From assembly GCF_015207655.1 (NCBI RefSeq), contig NZ_JADEWN010000024.1, positions 1 through 64,000 on the forward strand: DNA of 64,000 nt, written 5' to 3'. A model generated the notes under the pieces. That model was not told where the DNA came from. It worked only from the letters and a program-made list of their open reading frames with translations, and searched no databases. Origin of the DNA: Gloeocapsopsis crepidinum LEGE 06123. Lineage in GTDB: Bacteria > Cyanobacteriota > Cyanobacteriia > Cyanobacteriales > Chroococcidiopsidaceae. Positions 55,168 through 64,000 of the stretch are shown one piece after another. The position numbers were made by a program, and so were the translations under genes. Numbering within the stretch: position 1 is the first letter of the stretch; each line of letters starts with the position of its first letter.

Positions 55168-56766
55168 CTAAACAGAAACTGTAAAAGCAGGTGGAGGAAT
55201 ACTAACTACAGAACTTAATTCACACCAATTGTATTGAAGTACTGCATTGAGATATGTTACTTCTTGTTTGATTGAAGGTAGTGTTTTTAGCAAATTGACT
55301 AAAGCTTCAAATTCATAAGTATTTTGATAAGTACTGAGCAAACAATTCTGAGTGAGTCTACCATACAATCCCTTAACAACTAATTCAACAATATCTTGAT
55401 GGCATTCTATAGATGTTCCTTCTGATAAGAGTTGCTTAGGATTAGTGCCCCATTTTAAAATTTTGAGTAAAGCTTGGGGAGAAGTTTGAGAAAAAATAGA
55501 ATTTGTAATCTCTTTGATTGCTGTTTTAAGCCCGTATTTGATATTAATTTCTGGTAAATTTAAATTATTTACTAGTGTTTGTATAATTGCTAAATGTTTA
55601 TCTAACACTTCGCCAGAAAAATTAGCAATTTCTGCAATCATCATATCTCCTGATGCTTCTAATTGGGAGTTTTCTAAAGCATTAATCAGTAGATTAGTTT
55701 CTGTAGGCTTACTCCAATTAAATTGCCCTAAAAAACAAGGTTCTTCATAACCTGGTAGAAGTCCTTGGAAATAAATTGGTAGCTTTTTGCCTGATTCGAG
55801 AATTTTGTAGAGGGCTATTTCTAATGTTTCTGTAGGCCATCCTAAATTGCGTACAGTAAGAAATTTTAGTTTTTTTGGCTGCGATATTACAAGGGTATTG
55901 AGTAATAGATGTAATGCTTCGTTAATATTTTGTGCTGTGATGTAGCGATGAGGAGTATGAATATTAATAATTTTGCCTTGCTGTACTTTGTCTGATATTT
56001 GCTGACATACAGAACTATTGTTCAACATATGAGTGAAGCGCACCATTCCATAAGTCACGTTGCTGTTTTGTGCAGCTTTTGCTATCAACCACTCACAGAG
56101 TTTTTTGGATGCAGCGTAAACTTCTGCGGTAAAGTACCTCGCTGCTTTACCGGTTGATGAGAAAACACAGTGCTGTATGCCATATTCTTCGCAAAGCTGA
56201 ATGATATGTTGAGTACCGTAAATTGCTGTGGAAACTGTTTCTCTAATTTGAATTTCTGCAAGCCCAGGAAGGCGTTGTGCTGCTAAATGAAAAACAATGT
56301 TTGGTTTCTCTGTTTCAAAAATATACTTGAGGGCGTGGTAGTTACGGACATCGGCTGCGTATAAAGCGATCGCTTGCTTTTGCACTTTGATTGGTTTAGA
56401 CTCGTATAAACTCGCACACCTTGCTTTATCAACTGAAACAACTTGTCTTGCACCTAATTCCACAAGTTTTTTGACTAATTCACTGCCAACACAGCCTTCT
56501 CCACCTGTTACCAGGACAACTTTTCCTTGTACTTTGTTGCATACTGCAGACTTATACAAATGAATCGTGCGTCCCCACACGTCAGTAAAAGGATCTTCCT
56601 GTAATTGCTCTTCTGCTTGATAAGCTTGAATCAAGTCCGATGTTAATTGTGTTAGGCTTGCAAGTACTTGAGAATGTTGCGGTTCTGGCGAACCCAGTGG
56701 AACTAACTCTTGTATGCGCTTGATAATCTCAGATTTGCTAGTAGCACGAACCACTGGTAAAGGCAC
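55168..56766 (-). CDS. SDR-family nucleotide-sugar epimerase/dehydratase-like protein
   Basis: 532 residues. The Rossmann fold starts at about residue 82 (VVLVTGGEGCVGSELVKKL with GxxGxxG), then VFHLAAQR, VFSSTGKAARYF and a YAASK catalytic pair (Tyr-x3-Lys); the fold continues to about residue 350. This resembles CapD/polysaccharide-synthesis type epimerases. N-terminal 80 residues and a C-terminal 180-residue helical region have no recognised domain. It may act in surface polysaccharide or lipid modification. Isolated from other glycan genes, so assignment is tentative. Confidence 0.78.
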   Translation of the reverse strand: MPLPVVRATSKSEIIKRIQELVPLGSPEPQHSQVLASLTQLTSDLIQAYQAEEQLQEDPFTDVWGRTIHLYKSAVCNKVQGKVVLVTGGEGCVGSELVKKLVELGARQVVSVDKARCASLYESKPIKVQKQAIALYAADVRNYHALKYIFETEKPNIVFHLAAQRLPGLAEIQIRETVSTAIYGTQHIIQLCEEYGIQHCVFSSTGKAARYFTAEVYAASKKLCEWLIAKAAQNSNVTYGMVRFTHMLNNSSVCQQISDKVQQGKIINIHTPHRYITAQNINEALHLLLNTLVISQPKKLKFLTVRNLGWPTETLEIALYKILESGKKLPIYFQGLLPGYEEPCFLGQFNWSKPTETNLLINALENSQLEASGDMMIAEIANFSGEVLDKHLAIIQTLVNNLNLPEINIKYGLKTAIKEITNSIFSQTSPQALLKILKWGTNPKQLLSEGTSIECHQDIVELVVKGLYGRLTQNCLLSTYQNTYEFEALVNLLKTLPSIKQEVTYLNAVLQYNWCELSSVVSIPPPAFTVSV

Positions 56767-57463
56767 CTGATACTCTCCTTTATCTGCTTTAGCTAATTAG
56801 TTAACTTTTTAAAAAGTGGGTAAAAAAATATACCTAGCTTTATTCATCTTTTTATATCTTGTATAAAAGCTATCTAGTAAGCTATCAACAGAGAATTGAT
56901 GCAATCTTAAAAAATAGGGTAGATTAGTTAATTTTTGTCTGTATTACCTTAAGGATTGTGTAATTGATACAGAAAGCACTTGCAAGTTGTGGTATCGATG
57001 AAGACGTTGGTGACTAAATTTAGATCAAAACAAAGCTATTGAGACTGAATGCTGATTAATCAACAAATGTTTATCCCAAATCTCCATTGAGGAATCAGCC
57101 TAGGAATTATTACTTAGTAGTTGTAATACAGAAGCGATCGCACTACCCAAGCTTCACCCCAAATGTATGTAGAATGACCTTTGAGCGTGCGTAGATATTT
57201 TACTTAAATATATAGAATATATAGCTAAAAAAATTGAATTTGGTTAACCAACTTAATAAGGAACAGGTCTACATAATCCTTGTTTTATCTGCACAGGAGT
57301 TGTTTAACACCATAAGGGTAACTCCTTTTTCTATCGTGTTAAGATCGAAATATTCACCATAATGCCGACTGGTTTACTGGAGATTCAGTAGCCGATAGTG
57401 TGATTAACTATTCGCGTCTGTAATAAATCTATATTAAAGTTAAAATCTGCTAAACAAAATTCA
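56767..57463. other. 697-base gap, leader of sir
   Basis: Divergent regulatory region between the SDR gene and sir. It contains a HIP1 site and the terminator-like hairpin at 57295-57330. No gene or named RNA family recognised. Confidence 0.5.
57295..57330 (+). terminator. Hairpin with T-run about 130 bases before sir
   Basis: Stem AGGAGTT (57295-57301) / AACTCCT (57320-57326) followed by TTTTT. Could end a small RNA or act as an attenuator in the sir leader; neither is shown. Confidence 0.55.
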
Positions 57464-59449
57464 ATGGTTAATTCTTCAATTCCTACGCCCGCAACAAGAA
57501 AGCCTTCTAAAGTAGAAGGAATTAAAGAACGCAGTAGTTTTTTACGCGAACCTGTAGCTACAGAACTTCTACAGGATACTACGCATTTTACAGAAGAAGC
57601 TGTTCAAATCTTAAAGTTCCACGGCTCATATCAGCAAGATAACCGCGACAATCGGGTTAAGGGACAGGAAAAAGATTACCAATTCATGCTGCGGACAAAG
57701 AATCCAGGTGGATTGGTACCACCACAGCTGTACTTAACTCTAGATCGTCTAGCAGAAGAATATGGAAATCAGACGTTACGTGCGACAACGCGACAAGGAT
57801 TTCAGTTACATGGGATTTTGAAGAAAAATCTCAAAAATGCGATCGCGGCAATTATCGAAAATCTCGGTTCAACACTAGCTGCCTGTGGTGATGTGAACCG
57901 CAATGTCATGGCACCACCTGCCCCGTTTAAAAATCGTACTGACTATCAATATGCGTGGAAATATGCTCAAAATATTGCCGATTTGCTAACGCCGCAAACA
58001 GGAGCATACTACGAAATTTGGTTGGATGGGGAAAAGGCAATTAGTGCAGAAGAAGATCCCGCAGTCAAAGAAGCACGGCAGAAAAACGGTAGTGGCACAA
58101 TTGTTCATGAAGGTGAGGAACCAATTTATGGCACTCACTACATGCCGCGTAAGTTTAAAGTTTGCGTCACAGTCCCCGAAGATAACTCGGTTGATTTGTT
58201 TTCTCAAGACTTAACGTTGGTTGTCATGCTGAACCAGCAAGAGTTACAAGGATTTAATGTCTATGCTGGTGGTGGCTTAGGACGGACGCATAACAAAGAA
58301 GAAACTTTTGCCCGCTTAGCCGATCCAATTTGTTATGTCGATAAAGAAGACGTTTACGACATTGTTAAGGCAATTGTTGCGACACAAAGAGATTATGGCG
58401 ATCGCACAGATAGACGTCATGCCCGTTTAAAATATCTCATTCACGATTGGGGTGTTGATAAATTCCGCTCTATGGTGGAAAAATACTTTGGTAAACCATT
58501 ACAACCATTCCAGCCATTACCAGAGTTTAAATACGAAGACTTCCTCGGTTGGCACGAACAAGGAGACGGCAAACTCTTTTTAGGAATTTCCGTGCAAAAC
58601 GGGCGGATTATGGATGATGAAAAAATGCAACTACGCACCGCCCTACGCGAGATTGTCGAACAGTTCAATTTACCAATGCGGCTCACACCGCACCATAATG
58701 TTATTTTCTACGAGATTGAACCTGAAAAACGGCAAGCGATTGAAGGAATTCTGAGTCGCCATCATGTAGAAGCTGATCCGAATGCAATCAAACCTTTAGT
58801 CCGTTACGCAATGGCTTGCCCTGCTTTACCAACGTGTGGTTTGGCAACAACAGAATCTGAACGGATCATCCCTAGTGTTTTAGATCGCATTGAAGCGCTG
58901 CTAGACAAAGTAGGTTTAAGTAATGAGCATTTTATCATCCGGATGACGGGTTGTCCGAATGGATGTGCTAGACCATATATGGCAGAACTAGGGTTTGTTG
59001 GTACTGGTCCAGAAATGTACCAAATTTGGTTGGGTGGTAGTCCAAATCAAACGAGATTGGCACAAGTCTATATTGAGAAAATGCCTCTTAACAATATGGA
59101 GGCAGAATTTGAACCAATCTTTGTATACTACAAACAAGCTCGCCAAGCTGAAGAGTCATTAGGGGATTTTTGCGATCGCGTCGGTTTTCCAGCAATTCGA
59201 GAGTTTGCCACAAACTATACTCCGCAGGCTATCGAAGAAACTGTACAACCTGCTAGCGACGAGTTTACAGGTAATGGTATTGCTGTTATTAAAACTCCAG
59301 TAAGTAACGGTAAGCTAAGATCTCGTCACCGCATTAGCATCCGCGATGATGTTTATGACAAGTTGAAAGCCATTGGCACTCGTGAAGGAAAAACCTTAAC
59401 TGCAATGGTGAATGAAGCGTTAGAGACTTACCTGAAAGATCAGTTGTAA
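57464..59449 (+). CDS. sir: Ferredoxin-dependent sulfite reductase with C-terminal RHH-like tail
   Basis: Six-electron reduction of sulfite to sulfide using siroheme and a 4Fe-4S cluster. The cluster Cys residues are in [15 protein letters not shown] and [29 protein letters not shown]-type segment ([13 protein letters not shown]) binds substrate/siroheme. 661 aa. After the catalytic part, residues about 617-661 ([20 protein letters not shown] then [16 protein letters not shown]) look like a ribbon-helix-helix DNA-binding domain. Plastid sulfite reductase binds DNA; a matching role is inference. Confidence 0.9.
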   Translation: MVNSSIPTPATRKPSKVEGIKERSSFLREPVATELLQDTTHFTEEAVQILKFHGSYQQDNRDNRVKGQEKDYQFMLRTKNPGGLVPPQLYLTLDRLAEEYGNQTLRATTRQGFQLHGILKKNLKNAIAAIIENLGSTLAACGDVNRNVMAPPAPFKNRTDYQYAWKYAQNIADLLTPQTGAYYEIWLDGEKAISAEEDPAVKEARQKNGSGTIVHEGEEPIYGTHYMPRKFKVCVTVPEDNSVDLFSQDLTLVVMLNQQELQGFNVYAGGGLGRTHNKEETFARLADPICYVDKEDVYDIVKAIVATQRDYGDRTDRRHARLKYLIHDWGVDKFRSMVEKYFGKPLQPFQPLPEFKYEDFLGWHEQGDGKLFLGISVQNGRIMDDEKMQLRTALREIVEQFNLPMRLTPHHNVIFYEIEPEKRQAIEGILSRHHVEADPNAIKPLVRYAMACPALPTCGLATTESERIIPSVLDRIEALLDKVGLSNEHFIIRMTGCPNGCARPYMAELGFVGTGPEMYQIWLGGSPNQTRLAQVYIEKMPLNNMEAEFEPIFVYYKQARQAEESLGDFCDRVGFPAIREFATNYTPQAIEETVQPASDEFTGNGIAVIKTPVSNGKLRSRHRISIRDDVYDKLKAIGTREGKTLTAMVNEALETYLKDQL

Positions 59450-59540
59450 TTTTAGGTCAATCATATCACTCCGGCACTAGCCACTAGCCACCAACCACAT
59501 CACAGGTAATTCACCGGACTTGATATTCATCTAAACACTG

Positions 59541-60251
59541 ATGGCGCAATTACAACGATTGGCGATCGATCCTTCACAGCTGCACAACGAGCAAATTTTG
59601 CTGGCGACCGAACAACAACACTATCTCGGTCGAGTGTTACGGCTACATGAGGGCGATCGCTTTATTGCAATGGATGGTACGGGAAATTCTTGGCTAGCCG
59701 TCTTTTTAGGAAACCAAGCCCAAATTCTAGAATCAATTGTTGTCGAATCTGAGTTAAAAGTTCCTGTCACTTTAATTTTGGCATTACCAAAAGGAAATGG
59801 CTTTGATGAAGTCGTCCGCTGCTGTACAGAAATCGGCGTGAGTTGTATCGTACCAACGTTGAGCGATCGCACTTTACTACAACCAAGTCCGCAAAAGTTA
59901 GAACGCTGGCGGCGTATTGCTAAAGAAGCTGCTGAACAATCAGAACGCAGCATAATTCCAACCGTCTTAGAACCACTTCCTTTAAATCAAGCGCTTGCAG
60001 CAGCAACAGCAAAGTATTTGTATTTTTGCGTAGCAAGACGTAACTCTCCTCACTTACAAACAGTTCTCCCGCTTTCAATTCCAGCAGAAATTGCTATTGC
60101 AATTGGACCTGAAGGAGGATGGACAACACAAGAAATTGAAAGTGCGATCGCTGCAGGATTTCAACTTGTTTCGCTAGGTAATAGAGTTTTACGTGCCATT
60201 ACTGCGCCAATTGTCGCGATGTCGTTAGTATCAGCAGCTTTTGATGGGTAA
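59541..60251 (+). CDS. rsmE: 16S rRNA (uracil(1498)-N(3))-methyltransferase
   Basis: 236 residues, SPOUT-fold. N-terminal PUA-like part (HYLGRVLRLHEGDRFIAMDG) and the C-terminal knot: LALPKGNGFDEVVRCCTEIG, SERSIIPTV, IGPEGGWTTQEIE and LGNRVLRAITAPI. Located 91 bases after sir and 30 before the TPR-like gene on the same strand, so it may be co-transcribed with the latter. Confidence 0.95.
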   Translation: MAQLQRLAIDPSQLHNEQILLATEQQHYLGRVLRLHEGDRFIAMDGTGNSWLAVFLGNQAQILESIVVESELKVPVTLILALPKGNGFDEVVRCCTEIGVSCIVPTLSDRTLLQPSPQKLERWRRIAKEAAEQSERSIIPTVLEPLPLNQALAAATAKYLYFCVARRNSPHLQTVLPLSIPAEIAIAIGPEGGWTTQEIESAIAAGFQLVSLGNRVLRAITAPIVAMSLVSAAFDG

Positions 60252-60281
60252 TTTAAGGAGAAGATATCCTCTTTATTGTTT

Positions 60282-61361
60282 ATGATTGAGCAAATTGCTG
60301 CTGCAATGAAGTGTCAAGAGTACCGCCTCGCCGCACAGTTAGTCAAACAAGTCCTTCAAGAATCACTACAAAATCCTTGGGCGCAACTTTATTTAGGGCA
60401 ATTACACGAAGTCTCTCATAAATTTGCGTCAGCACAAAGCGTTTATCGTCAATTGCTACAACAGACAACTAATCCCAAAATTGTTTTTCAGGCACGCCAA
60501 GGTTTACAGCGAGTCGAGGAAAAGTTATGCCAGCAAAGACAAGATGCGATCGCCCAAGCAACTGCTGATCCTAGCAATATGCAAATGGGTGTACTCATTC
60601 TAGAACCAATTCCTCCTGAAAGTAGAACTGCAGCTGCTCAAACCTTTGCCAAAGTTATGCAGATCGATCCTTATACAGCACGTCTAAAGTTACCAACGCG
60701 CGGCTGGAGACTTTATAAAAGTGGCAAAATTGGAGAACTGCGCTACTTAGGAGAGAATTTACGTGCTGCGGGTATTCCTTGTTTTTGGGCAACACTCGCA
60801 GAAATTGAAAAAATTCAGGTTTTTCAAGTAAACTACTTTCACTCAGCAACGCCTCCAACTGTTGTTTATCACAATGAACAAGGTCAACAAGGTTCATTGA
60901 CCTTTGACTGGTTAGAAAGTCAACGAGTTACAGCACAATTACCAATATTTGAGCAAGTGGTAGACCGTGACGTGCGCGGTAAACTACAGCATAAAACACA
61001 AACGCAAGACTACGCGCAATTGTGCGATCTTCATCTTCCTGAAAGATTATGTATTGTACGATTGTGCGATCGCAGCTACCAGTTTCAACAAGGATTCAAA
61101 TTCATCAACCAACCTAATAATCAAACAGTGAGACTCAATTGGAATTGTCTCAGTCATTTTTTAGCACAAAAAAAACCCCAAGCAGATGTTTGGGATTTTT
61201 TATCTTTTGCAGATACCGTACTTGACCAAGTAGAATTGCTAGGACGCCTCAAGTCTCATATTAATTTGTTCCGAAGAACTGAAACAACTTGGGATGCAGC
61301 ATTTCACCTGTATAGTGAGCTAGTCTTGATCAGAACTGTCAACAAGAAACCTCTTGCATGA
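60282..61361 (+). CDS. TPR-repeat protein of unknown function
   Basis: 359 residues from ATG 60282 (MIEQIAAAMKCQEYRLAAQL), preceded by TTAAGGAG. Residues about 10-90 form two TPR-type helix pairs (LGQLHEVSHKFASAQSVYRQLL). The following ~120 residues contain LPTRGWRLYKSGKIGELRYLG and GIPCFWATLAEIE, a cyanobacterial domain of unknown role with an alpha/beta look; the rest is also unknown. Last codons are contributed by the MITE-like element at 61349. Confidence 0.7.
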   Translation: MIEQIAAAMKCQEYRLAAQLVKQVLQESLQNPWAQLYLGQLHEVSHKFASAQSVYRQLLQQTTNPKIVFQARQGLQRVEEKLCQQRQDAIAQATADPSNMQMGVLILEPIPPESRTAAAQTFAKVMQIDPYTARLKLPTRGWRLYKSGKIGELRYLGENLRAAGIPCFWATLAEIEKIQVFQVNYFHSATPPTVVYHNEQGQQGSLTFDWLESQRVTAQLPIFEQVVDRDVRGKLQHKTQTQDYAQLCDLHLPERLCIVRLCDRSYQFQQGFKFINQPNNQTVRLNWNCLSHFLAQKKPQADVWDFLSFADTVLDQVELLGRLKSHINLFRRTETTWDAAFHLYSELVLIRTVNKKPLA

Positions 61362-61511
61362 ATGCGAGTGCGAATGAATTCGCCGTTATACAAACGAAGT
61401 CCACGGAGGTGGACTCACTGTTAAATCTTTTATTTTAGTGTGCGCTCGTCAACTTTGTTTATGTCGCCCGACTTCAGTCGGAAGGCATTTGTGATTCATG
61501 CGCATAGGTCT
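61349..61511. mobile_element. MITE-like element, copy B
   Basis: Left end ACCTCTTGCATGAATG and right end (reverse complement) TAGACCTATGCGCATGAATC form imperfect terminal repeats of the same type as at 53722-53849. Inside are two smaller hairpins, aagtccacggaggtggactc and cgacttcagtcgg. About 160 bases. It overlaps the 3' end of the TPR gene by 13 bases. Confidence 0.6.
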
Positions 61512-61527
61512 AATTATTAGTCTGCAT

Positions 61528-62169
61528 CTATCCAGGAGTTTTGACTTGACGTGCCATGTCTAGAAATGAGTTCATGTTTGGTCCAGGACGACGACGACCA
61601 TTTGAGCTAGCCGCTGGATTAAGATACTTGGGTGCAAACGTCGTTTCAGTTTGAGTTTTATTCATTGTGCTGCTGGCAGCAGGCTTAGCAGGTACAGGTT
61701 TAACTCCCTCTGCTGTTTGCTCTAACTGAACTTTTGGTGCTTTGGTAGCTGATGCAGGTTCCTCAGCTTTGCTAGATTTAGTGGATTTAGCAACTGTCAC
61801 AGGTTCTTTAGCTTTAGTATCAGCTTTAGTCGCCTTGATGTCTGGTACAGCTTCTTCAGTCTTTTGAACAGCTTCAGTTAATTTAGCTGTAACTGGCTCA
61901 GCTTTTTGAGCAACATCACTTGCAACCTCGTTCAATTTAGCTGTAATCGGCTCTAAGGCTTGCTTGACTTGCTTACCATTTACTGGTGACATCTCCTCAG
62001 CCTCGTCAAGTTCCATAAAGTAACCATTGTTCTTCCGCTTCTTTTTAGTGGAAGCTGCTGACTTATTTGCTTCTAGACTACGCTGGTCTTGTTGAGACTT
62101 TTTACCACCGACAAGCCCAATAAAAAAGGATAAAATTCCGCTGAATATATTTTTGATAAACCCAATCAT
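61528..62169 (-). CDS. Conserved cyanobacterial protein with N-terminal amphipathic helix and Ala/Lys-rich middle
   Basis: 213 residues. N-terminus MIGFIKNIFSGILSFFIGLVGG is a hydrophobic/amphipathic membrane-contacting helix. After GYFMELDEAEEMSP (conserved in the family as I recall) comes a long low-complexity Ala/Glu/Lys/Val segment like histone H1 or LEA proteins, and a conserved end, FAPKYLNPAASSNGRRRPGP then FLDMARQV. Function unknown. May bind membranes or nucleic acid through the basic/low-complexity region; that is speculation. Confidence 0.7.
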   Translation of the reverse strand: MIGFIKNIFSGILSFFIGLVGGKKSQQDQRSLEANKSAASTKKKRKNNGYFMELDEAEEMSPVNGKQVKQALEPITAKLNEVASDVAQKAEPVTAKLTEAVQKTEEAVPDIKATKADTKAKEPVTVAKSTKSSKAEEPASATKAPKVQLEQTAEGVKPVPAKPAASSTMNKTQTETTFAPKYLNPAASSNGRRRPGPNMNSFLDMARQVKTPG

Positions 62170-62707
62170 GACAATCGCTCCTAGCGTTGATGCGCTAAAC
62201 TTAACCGCAACCTTAGACTACTAAAACAAAATATTACCTTTTATTTCGCCCAGATTTATCATTTTTATACGATCAATTTGGCAAAAAGTATGAAAATTGT
62301 GCTATTGACTCGCCATAGCTACCAGTATTTCGTATCTTAACAAAAGCTTAAAAGACAGACTGCAACTAATTATGAAATTTTTCGCGGACACCAAGCAAGA
62401 TTTTTATATATTTTTTAACATAAGTTTACTCTTTGCAGGTTTTAAATAAGTTTTACCTTCAAGTGAGTATCTATCAGTGAGCTTTGTCAATAGGAGAAGG
62501 GATGAGATGGATAGATAAATTTTAAGCTTATTAGCTGCTATCAATTGCTCTCAAAAACTTGCCATAACTTTAGACGTTAATTCGTATTAAAGTTATCAAT
62601 AAGTAAGTTAGCTAAATTAATAGGAAGATAGGATTTTCATCTGTCAAGCATAGGCAAGCAAGATGCCTACCCCATATTTTATTTATTAACTAAATAATTG
62701 AATTAAG
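62170..62707. other. 538-base gap
   Basis: AT-rich, no gene. Contains a short palindromic repeat (TAGGCA-loop-TGCCTA, 62651-62669) of a common cyanobacterial spacer type. Only the promoter of the low-complexity gene (reading left) is expected. Confidence 0.5.
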
Positions 62708-63103
62708 TTACGATAATTCAATATTAACCACTGCTGGTACTGGCGGAATTCGGGCGTAGCGGCGGTTCCTGAGAACTCCAGGAAGTTTTGCAGGTAGAAT
62801 ATAGCCATCTTCGCTATCAAGATACAATTCACATAATTTTAGGAGTGCCTCAGCACTTTCTAATGATGGTAAATCGCCAAATAGGTAAGTAATTTTATTC
62901 GTTGCGCCAAGCGCGATCGCACAAGGACGATCGCACGCACACAAGCAACCCACGGTTTGAATTTGAAGTTCTGATTTTCTTGCCCAATTTTTATACAGTG
63001 GCATAAGTTGATGGAGCAAGTGTATTCCGCCTGGTTGTCCTTCGTGAAGTTCCTGATCGGCAGAAAAGTCGCAAGCTTCGCAGACAAAAAGAATGTGTGC
63101 CAT
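62708..63103 (-). CDS. DUF1636 (2Fe-2S thioredoxin-like) metal-related protein
   Basis: 131 residues with four conserved Cys: FVCEACDFS at the start and VGCLCACDRPCAIAL in the middle, then KITYLFGDLPS. This matches DUF1636, a small thioredoxin-like [2Fe-2S] family found near cobalamin or siderophore uptake genes. Its neighbour upstream on the same strand is a siderophore-binding protein, supporting a metal-uptake link. No enzymatic role is known. Confidence 0.85.
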   Translation of the reverse strand: MAHILFVCEACDFSADQELHEGQPGGIHLLHQLMPLYKNWARKSELQIQTVGCLCACDRPCAIALGATNKITYLFGDLPSLESAEALLKLCELYLDSEDGYILPAKLPGVLRNRRYARIPPVPAVVNIELS

Positions 63104-63148
63104 AGATAGTTTGAGTTTCTAAAGTTAGAATTGCGCGTTACTTTGTTC

Positions 63149-64000
63149 TTACGTATTAACTAGATACTTAAATAAGTCATCAATTATCAAATTGGCAGCA
63201 ATTGGACCACTACCAATCCAATAACTTGGTACTTGATAAATTTTGTTTTGCCGTACCACTTCCAATTTTTGCCAAAGTGGATCGGACTTTAATTGTGTTA
63301 GTCTTTTTTGGGCTTGTTGATTAGCTTCGACAGTGTTTTCACCCGTCCAAACGAACATAACATCACCATCAGCTTGCGCAAGTAATTCGCGGCTAATTGA
63401 TGTTTGAATTGGGTTGCCAAATCGTTTTTGAGCGTCATCGGCGGCGATCGCCTGCGCTGGTGGACGCGGTAATCCAGCATCTTGCAAAACAGTGCCGCAG
63501 AAAGAATCTTTGAGGTAAAGATTAATTTGCTCTGGATAGATGCGAACAACAGAGACTTCTGTATTTTTAAGACGTTCCCCCATCTGTTGTTTGAATTGCT
63601 CTAGGCGCGTGTAGTAATTGTTCATCACCTGTTGAGCAACCTCGCCTTTTTGCAACATTTGGGCAAAATTTAGAAAGATCTCATTCCATTTTCCACTGTG
63701 TTCAACTTCATAAAGGATAGTGGGTGCAATTTGCGAAGATTGCGAATAAATTGTTTGATAGTAGTCTATACCTACGATCAGATCTGGTTGGAGTGCCAGT
63801 ATCTTTTCAAGATTAGGTTCGCCTGTGCTACCAATATCTGCAACTCCTGTTAAGTCTTGCTGCAAGTCTGCTGCAAATGTACTAGAGACAGCACCAATCG
63901 GACGAATGCCTAAAGACAACAAATATTCAAGAGTTACACTATCTAGCGCCACAACTCGCTGAGGCTGACGCGGTACGCAAGTTTCTCCAGCAACGTGTTG
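63149..64000 (-). CDS. Iron-siderophore ABC transporter substrate-binding protein, partial
   Basis: The open frame continues to the window end (last residues read HVAGETCVPRQPQRVVALDS), so the N-terminus including the signal peptide is missing. The visible 283 residues have the FecB/FhuD fold: EYLLSLGIRPIGAV, NLEKILALQPDLIVG, VVRIYPEQINLYLKDSF and KLEVVRQNKIYQVPSYW. A GTG at 63952 is not the true start. It is followed 45 bases later by the DUF1636 gene; a receptor or permease may lie beyond the window. Confidence 0.9.
   Translation of the reverse strand, partial: QHVAGETCVPRQPQRVVALDSVTLEYLLSLGIRPIGAVSSTFAADLQQDLTGVADIGSTGEPNLEKILALQPDLIVGIDYYQTIYSQSSQIAPTILYEVEHSGKWNEIFLNFAQMLQKGEVAQQVMNNYYTRLEQFKQQMGERLKNTEVSVVRIYPEQINLYLKDSFCGTVLQDAGLPRPPAQAIAADDAQKRFGNPIQTSISRELLAQADGDVMFVWTGENTVEANQQAQKRLTQLKSDPLWQKLEVVRQNKIYQVPSYWIGSGPIAANLIIDDLFKYLVNT

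Noticed and set aside
1-64000. CRISPR arrays, tRNA or rRNA genes
   Set aside because: No regularly spaced direct repeats of 28-37 bases, and no tRNA T-arm or rRNA segments noticed; a covariance-model scan (tRNAscan-SE, Infernal) would be needed to be certain.

Overview
The window is chromosomal DNA from a cyanobacterium. The evidence is the dense HIP1 octamer (GCGATCGC), phylloquinone genes (menB, menD), a VIPP1/PspA pair, ferredoxin-type sulfite reductase, the NatFGH-BgtA amino-acid importer, a Ggt-type osmolyte importer, an ArsA-HSP20 fusion, DUF4912 and DUF2358 proteins, and many short cyanobacterial intergenic repeats. Base composition and gene content suit a freshwater or terrestrial lineage (Chroococcidiopsis/Gloeocapsa/Nostocales-like). 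The genus cannot be fixed from sequence reading alone. No tRNA, rRNA, CRISPR array or prophage was seen.

Layout. 1-4.0 kb: the end of an IS4-type transposase abuts a TonB-dependent siderophore receptor that has lost its 5' end, followed by a siderophore-binding lipoprotein. 4.1-11.2 kb: Uma2 nuclease, cobyrinate diamide synthase, DUF4912, a small hypothetical protein, DUF2358, ArsA-HSP20 and a decayed methyltransferase. 11.2-13.1 kb: dnaN and, upstream of it, a cluster of DnaA-box-like sites that looks like the chromosomal origin. 13.1-20.1 kb: an AT-rich same-strand cassette of a vWA membrane protein, a tubulin-like GTPase (split by a frameshift), a MotA/ZorA-like long-tailed channel protein and a MotB/ZorB-like peptidoglycan-binding protein. 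20-33.9 kb: mainly housekeeping genes (MIF-like, flavin reductase, cobM, lgt, rlmN, uvrC, response regulator, aminotransferase, thioredoxin, VIPP1 and PspA, DUF721/DciA-like, menB). 34-36.7 kb: AraC regulator, NTF2-like, cupin and a toxin-antitoxin remnant. 36.7-46.4 kb: menD, folB, trehalase with a four-gene sugar/osmolyte ABC importer, and a phosphotransferase. 46.6-51.3 kb: natF-natG-natH-bgtA. 52-64 kb: ffh, a small outer-membrane-type protein, an SDR epimerase-like protein, sir, rsmE, a TPR protein, a low-complexity membrane-associated protein, DUF1636 and a second siderophore-binding protein running off the end.

The most unusual region is the 13.1-20.1 kb cassette. It joins an ion-driven ZorAB/MotAB-like envelope motor to a tubulin-family GTPase and a vWA protein, directly beside the putative oriC. 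Classical Zorya effectors (ZorC, ZorD, ZorE) are absent. It is the best candidate here for an undescribed system, possibly in defence or envelope-cytoskeleton coupling. Genome plasticity is visible elsewhere: an IS-truncated receptor, a deleted PIN toxin beside an intact antitoxin, a repeat inserted in frame into menD, inverted repeats flanking natG and the ZorA-like gene, and two MITE-like elements.
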